Counted from the stretch's first letter, positions 52,082 through 61,667 are shown. The stretch: 64,000 nt of DNA from Pelomonas dachongensis (GCF_043555865.1 NZ_JBIGHY010000006.1:124001-188000); one strand, 5' to 3'. Program-made: numbers and translations. Notes: generated by a model from the letters alone, not told the origin.

Positions 52082-53236
52082 TCACTTGCGCTGGTCGATG
52101 GGGACGAACTTCTGATCTTCCGGCCCGGTGTAGTTGGCACTCGGCCGGATGATCTTGTTGTCGATGCGTTGCTCGATGACGTGCGCCGCCCAGCCGCTGG
52201 TGCGCGAGATGACGAACAGCGGCGTGAACATGGCCGTCGGCACGCCCATCATGTGATAGCTGACCGCGCTGAACCAGTCCAGGTTGGGGAACATCTTCTT
52301 GATCTCCCACATCGTCGACTCGAGCCGCTCGGCGATGTCGTACATCTTGGTGGAGCCGGCTTCTTCGCACAGCTTTTTGGCCACGCCCTTGATGACGACG
52401 TTGCGCGGGTCGCTGACCGTGTAGACCGGGTGGCCGAAGCCGATGACGACCTCCTTGCGCTCCACGCGGGCGCGGATGTCGGCCTCGGCCTCATCCGGGG
52501 TGTCGTAGCGCTTCTGGATCTCGAACGCCACCTCGTTGGCGCCGCCATGCTTGGGGCCGCGCAGCGCGCCGATGGCGCCGGCGATGGCCGAGTGCATGTC
52601 ACTGCCGGTGCCGGCGATGACGCGGGCGGTGAACGTGCTGGCGTTGAACTCGTGCTCGGCGTACAGGTTCAGCGACGTGTGCATCGCGCGCACCCAGCTG
52701 TCGCTGGGCTTGTGGCCGTGCAGCAGGTGCAGGAAATGGCCGCCGATGGAGTCGTCGTCGGTCTCGACCTCGATGCGCCGGCCGTTGTGGCTGAAGTGGT
52801 ACCAGTACAGCAGCATGGAGCCCAGCGACGCCATCAGCCGGTCAGCGATGTCGCGCGCGCCGGGCAGGTTGTGGTCGTCCTTCTCGGGCAGCGAGCAGCC
52901 CAGCGCCGACACGCCGGTGCGCATCACGTCCATCGGGTGGGCGGCGGCGGGCAATGTCTCCAGCGCGCTCATCACTGCGTCCGGCAGGCCACGCAGCGAC
53001 CGCAGCTTGGCTTTGTAGCCCTTCAGCTCGGCGCGCGTTGGCAGCTTGCCGTGCACCAGCAGGTGCGCGATCTCCTCGAACTCGCAAACCTCGGCGATGT
53101 CCAGGATGTCGTAGCCACGGTAGTGCAGGTCGTTGCCGCTGCGGCCCACCGTGCACAGCGCGGTGTTGCCGGCCGTCACGCCGGACAGGGCCACGGACTT
53201 CTTGGGCTTGAAGCCGGGGGTGGGGGTGTCGCTCAT
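52082..53236 (-). CDS. prpC: 2-methylcitrate synthase
   Basis: Condenses propionyl-CoA with oxaloacetate. It is 384 residues; starts MSDTPTPGFKPKKSVALSGV. Citrate-synthase-fold catalytic parts: GSDMHSAIAGAIGALRGPKH (His), GFGHPVYTVSDPRN (His) and WFSAVSYHMMGVPTAMFTPL (Asp/His region). First gene of the prp operon, divergent from the ScfR-type regulator. Confidence 0.94.
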   Translation of the reverse strand: MSDTPTPGFKPKKSVALSGVTAGNTALCTVGRSGNDLHYRGYDILDIAEVCEFEEIAHLLVHGKLPTRAELKGYKAKLRSLRGLPDAVMSALETLPAAAHPMDVMRTGVSALGCSLPEKDDHNLPGARDIADRLMASLGSMLLYWYHFSHNGRRIEVETDDDSIGGHFLHLLHGHKPSDSWVRAMHTSLNLYAEHEFNASTFTARVIAGTGSDMHSAIAGAIGALRGPKHGGANEVAFEIQKRYDTPDEAEADIRARVERKEVVIGFGHPVYTVSDPRNVVIKGVAKKLCEEAGSTKMYDIAERLESTMWEIKKMFPNLDWFSAVSYHMMGVPTAMFTPLFVISRTSGWAAHVIEQRIDNKIIRPSANYTGPEDQKFVPIDQRK

Positions 53237-53270
53237 GGAAGGTCTCCGGGAAGGCAGTGCGTTCTGATGT

Positions 53271-53364
53271 TCGCAATCTTCGCAGCGGTGCGCGGTGATC
53301 TCAACCGATATGGGGCGTTGAAGTGCGAAGATTGCGGACGCGATTTGCAATGTTTGCAAAGTTT
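53271..53364. promoter_or_regulatory. prpC/scfR intergenic operators
   Basis: CGCAATCTTCGCA (53272-53284) and its exact inverse TGCGAAGATTGCG (53324-53336) are 39 bp apart. TTTGCAA (53344-53350) and TTTGCAAAGTTT (53353-53364) follow; the reverse of the last is AAACTTTGCAAA, matching the published RamB site of corynebacteria. This fits control by the divergent ScfR-type protein. Confidence 0.6.
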
Positions 53365-53373
53365 GAGGGCGCG

Positions 53374-54774
53374 ATGCGCAAGATATTCCTGGGCGTGAAG
53401 CTGAAGACGTTGCGCGAGCAGCGTGGCCTGACGCAGGCGGCGCTGGCGCAGCAGCTGCAGCTGTCGCCCAGCTACGTGAACCAGCTGGAGAACAACCAGC
53501 GTCCGCTGAGCATGGCGGCGCTGCAGCGGCTGCAGGCGGCGCTGGGCGTGGACCTGGCGTTCTTCTCCGAGGACGACGAGGCGCGGCGCTTCGCGCAGCT
53601 GCACGAGATTGCCGCCGAGGCCGCGCTGGCCGGTGGCGTGCCCGACGCCGAGCTGCGCGCACTGGCCCAGCAAATGCCCGCCATCTCACAGCTGCTGCTG
53701 CGCCTGCATGGCCGCGCACGCAGCGCCGAGCAGCGGCTGGCCAGCCTGGGCCGCGGCGAGCGAGACGGCGGCGCAGCGGCGGGCCAGGCCTCGCACGAGG
53801 AGGTGCGCGACTTCTTCTATGCCCACCACAATCACATGGACGGCCTGGACCGCGCCGCCGAAGCGCTGGCGCTGCGGCTGGACGCCGCCGACAGCACGCA
53901 AGACCTGGTGCCACGGCTGGAGGCGCACCTGCGGGCCGCGCACGGGGTGCAGGTGCGGGGCGTGGTGGAAGGTCGACTGCGCCGCTTCGACCCCGTTCAG
54001 CGCCGCCTTCGGCTGGCCGACACGCTGACGGCCGGGCAGCGCGCCTTCCAGCTCGCCACGCAACTGGCCTACCTGGAGGCCGGTGCCGAGATCGACCGGC
54101 TGGTCGCATCCAACCCCTTCAGCGCGGACGCCGCGGCGCTCGCGCGCATCGGCCTGGCCAGCTACTTCGCCGGCGCGCTGGTGCTGCCCTATGGCCGCTT
54201 CCTGGCCGCCGCGCAGGAGCAGCGCCACGACATTGCGCTGCTGGCGCGGCGCTTCAACGTCAGCTTCGAGACCGTGTGCCACCGCCTGTCCACGCTGCAG
54301 CGCCGCGACGCGCGCGGCCTGCCATTCTTCTTCGTGCGCGTGGACCGTGCCGGCAACATCTCCAAGCGCCAGTCCGCCACCGACTTCCACTTCTCGCGCG
54401 GCGGCGGCACCTGCCCGCTGTGGAACGTCTACGAGGCCTTCGCGCAGCCCGGCCGCGTGCTGACGCAGGTGGCGCGCATGCCCGACGGGCGCAGCTACCT
54501 GTGGATCGCGCACTGCGAGACCCGCGCCACCGGCGGCCACGGCTCCCCGGAGCGCGCGTTCGCGGTGGGCCTGGGCTGCGACCTGCGCCATGCCGGCCAG
54601 ACGGTCTACGCCAAGGGCCTGGACCTCAGCGACCCCGACAGCGCCACACCCATCGGTCCCGGCTGCAAGCTGTGCGAGCGCGAGGGCTGCGCGCAGCGCG
54701 CCTTCCCGGCGCTGGGCAAGCAGCTGCGCATCGACGAGAACGAGCGTTCAGCGGAGCCCTACGCGGCGGGCTGA
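53374..54774 (+). CDS. Short-chain fatty acyl transcriptional regulator (ScfR/RamB/PrpR type)
   Basis: 466 residues from ATG 53374 (MRKIFLGVKLKTLREQRGLT); earlier in-frame starts overlap the operator. XRE helix-turn-helix: LTQAALAQQLQLSPSYVNQL and ENNQRPLS. The middle contains the IrrE-like/ScfR region (TLTAGQRAFQLATQLAYLEA, ASYFAGALVLPYGRFLAAAQ, FNVSFETVCHRLSTLQRR). C-terminal Cys-rich part: GCKLCEREGCAQRAFPALGK, reminiscent of the Fe-S-binding part of mycobacterial PrpR. It is divergent from prpC. Likely role: acyl-CoA-responsive control of the methylcitrate operon. Confidence 0.88.
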   Translation: MRKIFLGVKLKTLREQRGLTQAALAQQLQLSPSYVNQLENNQRPLSMAALQRLQAALGVDLAFFSEDDEARRFAQLHEIAAEAALAGGVPDAELRALAQQMPAISQLLLRLHGRARSAEQRLASLGRGERDGGAAAGQASHEEVRDFFYAHHNHMDGLDRAAEALALRLDAADSTQDLVPRLEAHLRAAHGVQVRGVVEGRLRRFDPVQRRLRLADTLTAGQRAFQLATQLAYLEAGAEIDRLVASNPFSADAAALARIGLASYFAGALVLPYGRFLAAAQEQRHDIALLARRFNVSFETVCHRLSTLQRRDARGLPFFFVRVDRAGNISKRQSATDFHFSRGGGTCPLWNVYEAFAQPGRVLTQVARMPDGRSYLWIAHCETRATGGHGSPERAFAVGLGCDLRHAGQTVYAKGLDLSDPDSATPIGPGCKLCEREGCAQRAFPALGKQLRIDENERSAEPYAAG

Positions 54775-54781
54775 TGCCCTC

Positions 54782-55207
54782 TCAGCGGCTCAGCGCACCC
54801 TCCACCCAGGCCTGCAACTGGGCGGCGGACATCGCGCCGCTCTGCCGCGCCACTTCGCGGCCGCCGACGAACAGCAGCGTGGTCGGGATACTGCGGATCT
54901 GCAGCCGGCTGCTGGCCTGGGGCGCGGCGTCGCTGTCGACCTTGACGAAGCGCAAGTCAGGCCGAGCGGCGGCCAACTGCTCGAAGTGCGGCGCGTACGA
55001 GCGGCACGGGCCGCACCAAGCCGCCCAGAAGTCCACCAGCACCGGCGCGTCCGTGCCTTGCAGATAGGCGGGCAGCGCGGCGTCGCTCAGCGAGACCGGC
55101 GCGTGTGGCGCGACCGCCGCGCCGCACTGGCCGCAGCTGGGGTGTTGTGCAACACGTTCGTCCGGCACGCGGTTGCGCGTGCCGCATTGGGGGCAGACCA
55201 GCAGCAT
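54782..55207 (-). CDS. trxC: Thioredoxin 2
   Basis: 141 residues. N-terminal zinc-binding region with CPQC and CGQC pairs, then a thioredoxin fold with the active site WAAWCGPCRSYAP and cis-proline loop IRSIPTTLLFVGG. TrxC-type thioredoxins are induced by oxidative stress (OxyR) in E. coli; no OxyR site was identified here. Convergent with the ScfR gene, 7 nt apart. Confidence 0.94.
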   Translation of the reverse strand: MLLVCPQCGTRNRVPDERVAQHPSCGQCGAAVAPHAPVSLSDAALPAYLQGTDAPVLVDFWAAWCGPCRSYAPHFEQLAAARPDLRFVKVDSDAAPQASSRLQIRSIPTTLLFVGGREVARQSGAMSAAQLQAWVEGALSR

Positions 55208-55278
55208 GACAGCTCCTCGTGGTTTCAGCAGGCCTCAGTGTCGGCCACGTCGGTGGGCATCGCGGCGGCCGGCGGTGG

Positions 55279-56985
55279 TCAGGGCTCGGCGCTGCTCTTG
55301 TCGCTCGCCGCGCCCGGTGTGTTGAACAGCTTCCAGCGCCCGCCGCCGGTCAGCTGCAGCACGCGGCGGTGAAAGCCCGCCACCGCCGCGCGGTGGGCGA
55401 TGCTGATCAGCGTGGTGCCGCGTTCGCGCAGCCGCTCGTACAGGCGCTTCTGGTTGGCGTCGTCCAGCGCGCTGGTGGCTTCGTCCAGGATGGCCACCTT
55501 CGGCGCGTGCACCAGCAGCCGCGCGAACGCCAGGCGCTGCTGCTCGCCGCCGCTGAGCACCTTCTCCCAGTCTTCCTTGCGGTCCAGGCCAGACGCGCTC
55601 TCGGCCAGGTGACGCAGCTGCACCTCGTCCAGCACCTTCAGCAGCGCGTCGTCGCCCAGTTCGGTGTGCGTGCTGGGGTAGATCAACTGGCTGCGCAGCG
55701 TGCCGGTCTGCAGGTAGGGGCGCTGCGGCAGGAAGAACACGTCGTCCTGAGGCGGCTGGTCGATCCTGCCGCCGCCCTGCGTCCACAGGCCGGCGATGGC
55801 GCGCAGCAGCGAACTCTTGCCGCAGCCGCTGGCGCCGGTGATCAGCAGCGATTCGCCCGCCGGCACGGTCAGGGACAGGTCCTGCACCAGCACGCGGTCG
55901 CTGCCGGGCGCGGTCACGGTCACGTTGGACAGCGCCAGGTCCTGCGCCGGCTGCAGGTCGATGCCGGCCGCCGCTGGTGCGGCCTCCAGCTTCTCGGCCA
56001 TGAGGTGCAGGCGGTCGATGCCGGCGACGAAGCGTGACAGGCTCTCGAAGTTGTCGACGATCAGCGACACCGCGCTGAGCACCGCGGCGAACGCGCCGGC
56101 CGCCTTGACCGCCTGGCCCACCTCCAGCTCACCGGACAGCACCTGGGCGGCCAGCACGACGAACGGCACCAGCAGGCTCAGCTGGCTGAATGAGCGCTGG
56201 AACAAGTTCAGCAGGAACTGTGCGCGGATCATCTTCTTGGTGTTCAGCAGCGCGGCGCGCAGGCGCTGGTCCAGCTGGTGGCGCTCTTGTTGCTCGCCGC
56301 GATAGAAGGCGATGGACTCGGCGTTCTCGCGCAGCCGCATGAGCCGGAAGCGGAAGTCCGCTTCGCGCTTGAGCTGCCAGAAGTTCAGCCGGATGAGCGG
56401 CCGGCCGAACAGCCCGATGGACAGGACCGTCCCGATCACCGCGTACGCGATCAGGAAACCGACCAGCGTCTTCGACAGCCCCCACAGCACCGTGCTGAAC
56501 GCGACCAGCTGCATCGCCGAGCCGAGCAGGATCAGCATGAAGTTCAGCGAGCGGCCGGTGAAGGTGTTGATGTCATCGGCGATGCGCTGATCGGGGTTGT
56601 CCACGCCGGCCAGGCGGAAGTAGGCGCGGTCGCCCAGGTAGGCGTCCAAGTAGCGGCGGGTCAGCCAGCGGCGCCAGTCATTCGCGTAGGCGTCGCGGGA
56701 CGCGTAATAGAACGCATAGACCGGCACTGCGATGCCCACCACCCACAGCATGCCGCGCACGGCCTCCCAGAAGCGCCCCTCGTCGCGCGAGGCCAGCGCC
56801 GAGGTCAGCTCGCCGGCCTTGTCGTTGATGAGCACGGCCAACTGCGTGTCCAGCAGCATCAGGGCGATCAGGCCCACCAGCACGGACCAGGCGACGCGCT
56901 TGCGGTCGCCCAGCCAATAGGGCTTGGCGACCACGAGGAAACGCCCCCAGGCGGAGGGCGCATCGGCAGCGACGGTAGCGGTCAT
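55279..56985 (-). CDS. ABC transporter with fused membrane and ATPase domains (YddA/SbmA-like)
   Basis: 568 residues from ATG 56985. The N-terminal SbmA/BacA-like membrane domain has RRWLTRRYLDAYLGDRAYFR and NPDQRIADDINTFTGRSLNF, with about six hydrophobic segments to residue ~310. The ATPase has Walker A ITGASGCGKSSLLRAIAGLW, signature LSGGEQQRLAFARLLV and Walker B VAILDEATSALDD. Related proteins move peptides or cobalamin (Rv1819c); the B12-receptor gene lies far away, so no link is claimed. Substrate unknown. Confidence 0.85.
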   Translation of the reverse strand: MTATVAADAPSAWGRFLVVAKPYWLGDRKRVAWSVLVGLIALMLLDTQLAVLINDKAGELTSALASRDEGRFWEAVRGMLWVVGIAVPVYAFYYASRDAYANDWRRWLTRRYLDAYLGDRAYFRLAGVDNPDQRIADDINTFTGRSLNFMLILLGSAMQLVAFSTVLWGLSKTLVGFLIAYAVIGTVLSIGLFGRPLIRLNFWQLKREADFRFRLMRLRENAESIAFYRGEQQERHQLDQRLRAALLNTKKMIRAQFLLNLFQRSFSQLSLLVPFVVLAAQVLSGELEVGQAVKAAGAFAAVLSAVSLIVDNFESLSRFVAGIDRLHLMAEKLEAAPAAAGIDLQPAQDLALSNVTVTAPGSDRVLVQDLSLTVPAGESLLITGASGCGKSSLLRAIAGLWTQGGGRIDQPPQDDVFFLPQRPYLQTGTLRSQLIYPSTHTELGDDALLKVLDEVQLRHLAESASGLDRKEDWEKVLSGGEQQRLAFARLLVHAPKVAILDEATSALDDANQKRLYERLRERGTTLISIAHRAAVAGFHRRVLQLTGGGRWKLFNTPGAASDKSSAEP

Positions 56986-57155
56986 GGAGCAGGTCGAGGG
57001 TATGGCGACATTGCCAAGGCTAGGCGTCGGCCACCACAGCGCTTGTCGGACGCCGCGCCACGGCCGCGTCACCGGCCGGCGCGATTGGGGGGATGGGGCG
57101 GCGGTCGCGGCTGCAGTAAGGTGGTCCGGGTCTGCAACGAGATGGAGTGGCTCGC

Positions 57156-58886
57156 ATGAGATCGATGAACAACCCCGTACCGCGTCTGTTGGTGCTCCTC
57201 ACCACCTGGGCGGCCTTGACGACGGCGCATGCCGCCTCCGTGGCCCCCGTGGCCGCCGAGAACGGCATGGTGGTGACGGCCCAGCACCTGGCCACACGCG
57301 TGGGCGTTGACGTGCTGAAGGACGGCGGCAACGCGGTCGACGCGGCGGTGGCGGTGGGCTATGCGCTGGCCGTCGTCTACCCCGCGGCGGGCAACCTGGG
57401 CGGCGGCGGCTTCATGACCGTGCAGCTCGCCGACGGCCGCAAGACCTTCCTCGACTTCCGCGAGAAGGCGCCGCTCGCCGCGACGGCGAACATGTACCTC
57501 GACAAGGACGGCAACGTCATCAAGGGGCTGAGCACGCGCAGCCACCTCGCCGTGGGCGTGCCGGGCAGCGTGTCGGGCCTGGAGTACGCGCTGAGAAAGT
57601 ACGGCACGCTGAAGCGCGCAACCGTCATCGCGCCGGCCATCCACTATGCCGAGAAGGGCTTCGTGCTCGATCAGGGGGACATCGACATGCTGCAAAGCGC
57701 GACCGACGACTTCCGCAAGGACCCGGCGACGGCCGCCATCTTCCTGAACAAGGGCGAGCCGTTCCAGGTCGGCCAGAAGCTGGTGCAGAAGGACCTTGCC
57801 ACGACGCTGAAAGCCATCCGCGACAAGGGCGAGGCGGGCTTCTACAAGGGGCCGGTGGCGGCCGCCATCGTGGCCAGCAGCCAGGCCGGCAAGGGCATCC
57901 TGCAGCAGGCCGACTTCGACCAGTACACCACCCGCGAGCTGCAGCCCGTGGAGTGCGACTACCGCGGCTACCGTGTCGTGTCGGCGCCGCCGCCCAGCTC
58001 GGGCGGCGTCATCATCTGCGAGATGCTGAACATCCTGGAGGGCTACCCGCTCAAGGAGTTGGGCTTCCGATCCGCGCAGGCAGTGCATTACCAGATCGAG
58101 GCCATGCGCCACGCCTACGTGGACCGCAACAGCTACCTCGGTGACCCCGACTTCGTGAAGAACCCGCTGGACCGGTTGCTGAGCAAGGCGTACGCAGCCC
58201 AGATCCGCGCAGCCATCCAGCCGAACAAGGCAGGCGTGTCGCAAGAGATCAAGCCCGGCGTGGCGCCGCACGAGGGCAGCAACACGACGCACTACTCCAT
58301 CGTCGACAAATGGGGCAATGCGGTGTCGGTGACGTACACGCTGAACGACTGGTTCGGTGCCCGGCTGACCGCCGCGAAGACCGGCGTGCTGCTGAACGAC
58401 GAGATGGACGACTTCACCGCCAAGGTCGGCGTGCCCAACCTGTACGGCCTGGTGCAGGGCGAGGCCAACAAGATCGAGCCGGGCAAGCGGCCGCTGTCGT
58501 CCATGAGCCCCACCATCGTCAGCAAGGACGGCAAGCCGGTGATGGTGGTCGGCACACCGGGCGGCAGCCGCATCATCACGGCGGTGCTGCACACGATGAT
58601 CAACGTCATCGACTACGGCATGGACGTGCAGGAGGCGACCGACGCGCCGCGCTTCCATCAGCAGTGGCTGCCCGAAGCCACCAACGTCGAGGACTTCGCG
58701 CTGTCGCCCGACACGCGCAAGATCCTGGAGGGCTGGGGCCACAAGTTCGCCGAGCCGCAACCGGCCAACCATCTCGCCACCATCCTGGTCGGTGCGCCGA
58801 AGCTGGGCGGCAAGCCGGTGGGCAAGAACCGTTTCTACGGTGCCAACGACCCGCGGCGCAACAGCGGGCTCGCCCTGGGGCATTGA
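57156..58886 (+). CDS. ggt: Gamma-glutamyltransferase
   Basis: Periplasmic Ntn-hydrolase that cleaves glutathione. Start ATG 57156, signal peptide (RLLVLLTTWAALTTAHAASV). Large subunit: LKDGGNAVDAAVAVGYALAV, GGGGFMTVQ-like GNLGGGGFMTVQLADG, FLDFREKAP. The autocleavage and catalytic Thr is in GSNTTHYSIVD (about Thr-378), followed by PGGSRIITAVL. It is 576 residues, typical size. Stands alone on the plus strand. Confidence 0.93.
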   Translation: MRSMNNPVPRLLVLLTTWAALTTAHAASVAPVAAENGMVVTAQHLATRVGVDVLKDGGNAVDAAVAVGYALAVVYPAAGNLGGGGFMTVQLADGRKTFLDFREKAPLAATANMYLDKDGNVIKGLSTRSHLAVGVPGSVSGLEYALRKYGTLKRATVIAPAIHYAEKGFVLDQGDIDMLQSATDDFRKDPATAAIFLNKGEPFQVGQKLVQKDLATTLKAIRDKGEAGFYKGPVAAAIVASSQAGKGILQQADFDQYTTRELQPVECDYRGYRVVSAPPPSSGGVIICEMLNILEGYPLKELGFRSAQAVHYQIEAMRHAYVDRNSYLGDPDFVKNPLDRLLSKAYAAQIRAAIQPNKAGVSQEIKPGVAPHEGSNTTHYSIVDKWGNAVSVTYTLNDWFGARLTAAKTGVLLNDEMDDFTAKVGVPNLYGLVQGEANKIEPGKRPLSSMSPTIVSKDGKPVMVVGTPGGSRIITAVLHTMINVIDYGMDVQEATDAPRFHQQWLPEATNVEDFALSPDTRKILEGWGHKFAEPQPANHLATILVGAPKLGGKPVGKNRFYGANDPRRNSGLALGH

Positions 58887-59095
58887 AGCCCATCGCCCAG
58901 TCGCACCTCGCTGAACTCGCCTTCGCCTGGGCGGTGCCTCGAAGGGACAGCGATGCTCGCGGCTTCGAGCCGTGAGCACATCGCCATCGTGGGCCGGCTT
59001 GGGGCGGCCCGGCGCTCGGCCCGAAGGCGGCACCGTCGTCATCGATCTGACACACACCGACGCGAGCATGCGGCCTTTTGATCAGGCCCTGCTGC

Positions 59096-59593
59096 ATGCG
59101 TCTGCCTTCCCTGTTGCTCGCCGCTGCGCTGAGCCTGTCGCCGCTGGCCTCGAGGGCTGCGGCGCCCGTTGAACTCCGCTTCACCGACTTCTTCGCCCAG
59201 CCCATCGGCCCGCGCGGCCTGGAGCCCAGCGCCAAACTGCTGTCGGTCAACGGGCAGGCGGTGAAGCTCACCGGTTTCATGGTGCGGCGCGAGCAGCCGC
59301 AGGCCGGCAGCTTCCTGCTGGTGCCCGTTCCCATCACGATGGCCGAGCACGCTGACGGCGAGGCTGACGACCTGCCGCCGTCCGCTGTCACCGTCGTGCT
59401 TGCGAGCGGGCAGCGCGACCGCCTTGTCGCCTTCCAGCCCGGCCCGCTGACGTTGAGCGGCCGTCTCGAATTCGGCGCCGCCGAGGACGCCACCGGCCGC
59501 GTGTCGTGGGTGCGCCTGCATCTCGACCCCGCCGCGCTGGCCACCCAGGCCGGCACCGCCGCACCCGCCCACACCCACGGTCATTCGCACTGA
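59096..59593 (+). CDS. Exported hypothetical protein with His-rich end
   Basis: 165 residues from ATG 59096. Signal peptide MRLPSLLLAAALSLSPLASR; the mature domain has VELRFTDFFAQPIGPRGLEP and VNGQAVKLTGFMVRREQPQA, and ends HTHGHSH, a possible metal-binding tail. No family recognised with certainty. It is 13 nt upstream of the alkaline phosphatase gene and probably co-transcribed; a metal-related helper role is only a guess. Confidence 0.65.
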   Translation: MRLPSLLLAAALSLSPLASRAAAPVELRFTDFFAQPIGPRGLEPSAKLLSVNGQAVKLTGFMVRREQPQAGSFLLVPVPITMAEHADGEADDLPPSAVTVVLASGQRDRLVAFQPGPLTLSGRLEFGAAEDATGRVSWVRLHLDPAALATQAGTAAPAHTHGHSH

Positions 59594-59606
59594 GCTTCAA
59601 CGCGCC

Positions 59607-61637
59607 ATGAAAAACATCGTCCTCCTGGCCTTGATCGCCAGCGCCTCGGCGAGCGCCGCGCCTACCGTCACGCGCCTCACGCCACCCAGCGAGCTGTTCG
59701 CCAGCGGCCAGCCCGATCCCGTCATCGCGCGCTTCCTGCCCGGCCAGCGATTCGACCTGCAGGCCACCATCAAGGCCGATGCGGGACAGAAGATCACCGC
59801 CGCGCGTTTCCTCATCGACGGCAAGCCGGTGAACGCCACCGTCGCGCTGCGCGATTGCGCCACCGGCTGCGTGAAGGATGTGGCTGCCGAGAGCAGTGTG
59901 GCCACCTTGCGCGCCGTGTCGACCGACCGCGCCGGCAGGCACGAGTTCAGCGTCGAGGCCACGCAGGCCGACGGGCAGAAGGTCGTGGCCAAGGGCAACT
60001 TCGAGGTCGTGCCGTTCACGGCCGCCATGGGTCCCAAGGTCAAGAACATCATCGTGCTGATGGGCGACGGCATGGGCGCCTCGCAGCGCACCGCAGCGCG
60101 CATCGTGCACGGCTATGCGCAGGGCAAGTCCCTGCAGCCGCTCGCGATGGACAGCTTCACTGCGACGGCGATGGTGAAGACCGCGTCTCTGAACTCCATC
60201 GTGACCGACTCTTCGCCCGGCATGACGGCCTACGTCAGCGGCAACAAGAACAACAACAACGAGGAGGGCGTGTTCCCCGACGACACCGTCGACGCCTTCG
60301 ACAACCCGCGCGTTGAGTACCTCAGCGAGTACCTGCACCGCACGCAGGGCAAGCAACTGGGCATCGTGACGACGGCCGACGTGTTCGACGCGACGCCCGC
60401 CGGCAACGCCGTGCACACCAGCAACCGCGGTGCCGGCACCGGCATCGTGGACCAGTTCTTCGACGACCGCGGCCGCACCGGCCTGACGGTGCTGATGGGC
60501 GGCGGCCGCAAGTGGTTCTTGCCGGGCGGCAGCGCAGGCACTCCGGGCTCGGCGCGCACCGACAGCAACGACTACGCGTTCTCTGCCACCGACCCGCACA
60601 CGGCCGAGATCGTCAGGCGCTGGGGCGCCGCACCGGGCGCGATGGACAAGGACCGCGACCTCATCAAGGACTTCCAGTCCGCCGGCTTCAGCTATGCCGC
60701 CACCAAGGCCGACATGGACCGTGCCGACAGCACCAAGCCGCTGCTGGGCCTGTTCGCGTTCTCCAACATGAACGTTGCGCTGGACAAGATCAACGGCCGC
60801 CGCGGCGCCGACAGCAATGGCCTGGGCGGCAGCAGCGTCGTCGCCGACTTCGGCCTGCCCGACCAGCCCATGCTGGACGAGATGGCCGCCAAGGCGCTGG
60901 GCGTGCTGCAGCGTTCGCCCAAAGGCTTCGTGCTGATGATCGAAGGCGCGTCCATCGACAAGCAGGCGCACGCGATGGACACCGAGCGGTGGATGCTGGA
61001 CACGCTGGAGTTCGACCGCGCCGTTCGCGTGGCGCAGGACTTCGCCGCCGAGCACGGTGACACGCTGGTCATCGTGACGGCCGACCACGAATGCTCCGGC
61101 GCCGCGCTGATCGGCGGCGCCACCGTCACCGACAAGGCGCTGCAGGAACTGGGCGCAAAGAAGGGCGTGGTCAATCTGCGCAACGCCGTCGTCGGCCCCT
61201 ACGAGAAGGCCGGCTTCCCGCGCTACAAGATCGCCGCCGACGGCTACCCCGAGACCACTGACATCGACTACCGGCTGCTGGTGGGCTACGGCGCCAACGC
61301 CGACCGCTATGAGGACTGGCGCACCAAGAAGACACCGCAGCGCGACGGCCAGCAGCCGTTCGGCAAGCAGCCGCCGTTGAGCTGGTACCCCGCGAATGCG
61401 CAGGAGCGCGACGACGCGGTGGGCGAGTACCTCATCACCGGCCAGGTGCCGGGCGACTCCGCGGTGCATACCGCCACTGACATCCCGCTGTCCGCCTACG
61501 GCCCCGGCGCCCTGGCTTTCACCGGCGTCATCGACAACACCGACGTGTTCTTCAAGCTCGCGCAGGCGGCCGTGCGCGGTGTCGTCGCGCCTGCCGACAC
61601 CAACGGCGCGAAGAAGCCGCCGAGACCCAGGCGCTGA
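59607..61637 (+). CDS. Exported alkaline phosphatase
   Basis: 676 residues. Signal peptide MKNIVLLALIASASASA, an extra N-terminal beta domain (about 25-140, LFASGQPDPVIARFLPGQRF), then the phosphatase: VLMGDGMGASQRTAARI (first metal site, near 148), DSSPGMTAYVSGNKNN with the nucleophilic Ser (near 200), IEGASIDKQAHAMD, and VTADHECSG (late metal site, near 491). It lacks the DSAASATA form of E. coli PhoA, so it is a distant PhoA-superfamily member. It likely frees phosphate from organic esters outside the cytoplasm. No Pho box was identified. Confidence 0.85.
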   Translation: MKNIVLLALIASASASAAPTVTRLTPPSELFASGQPDPVIARFLPGQRFDLQATIKADAGQKITAARFLIDGKPVNATVALRDCATGCVKDVAAESSVATLRAVSTDRAGRHEFSVEATQADGQKVVAKGNFEVVPFTAAMGPKVKNIIVLMGDGMGASQRTAARIVHGYAQGKSLQPLAMDSFTATAMVKTASLNSIVTDSSPGMTAYVSGNKNNNNEEGVFPDDTVDAFDNPRVEYLSEYLHRTQGKQLGIVTTADVFDATPAGNAVHTSNRGAGTGIVDQFFDDRGRTGLTVLMGGGRKWFLPGGSAGTPGSARTDSNDYAFSATDPHTAEIVRRWGAAPGAMDKDRDLIKDFQSAGFSYAATKADMDRADSTKPLLGLFAFSNMNVALDKINGRRGADSNGLGGSSVVADFGLPDQPMLDEMAAKALGVLQRSPKGFVLMIEGASIDKQAHAMDTERWMLDTLEFDRAVRVAQDFAAEHGDTLVIVTADHECSGAALIGGATVTDKALQELGAKKGVVNLRNAVVGPYEKAGFPRYKIAADGYPETTDIDYRLLVGYGANADRYEDWRTKKTPQRDGQQPFGKQPPLSWYPANAQERDDAVGEYLITGQVPGDSAVHTATDIPLSAYGPGALAFTGVIDNTDVFFKLAQAAVRGVVAPADTNGAKKPPRPRR

Positions 61638-61667
61638 GCCGGGCACTGACGTCTGGCAGGGGGACTC

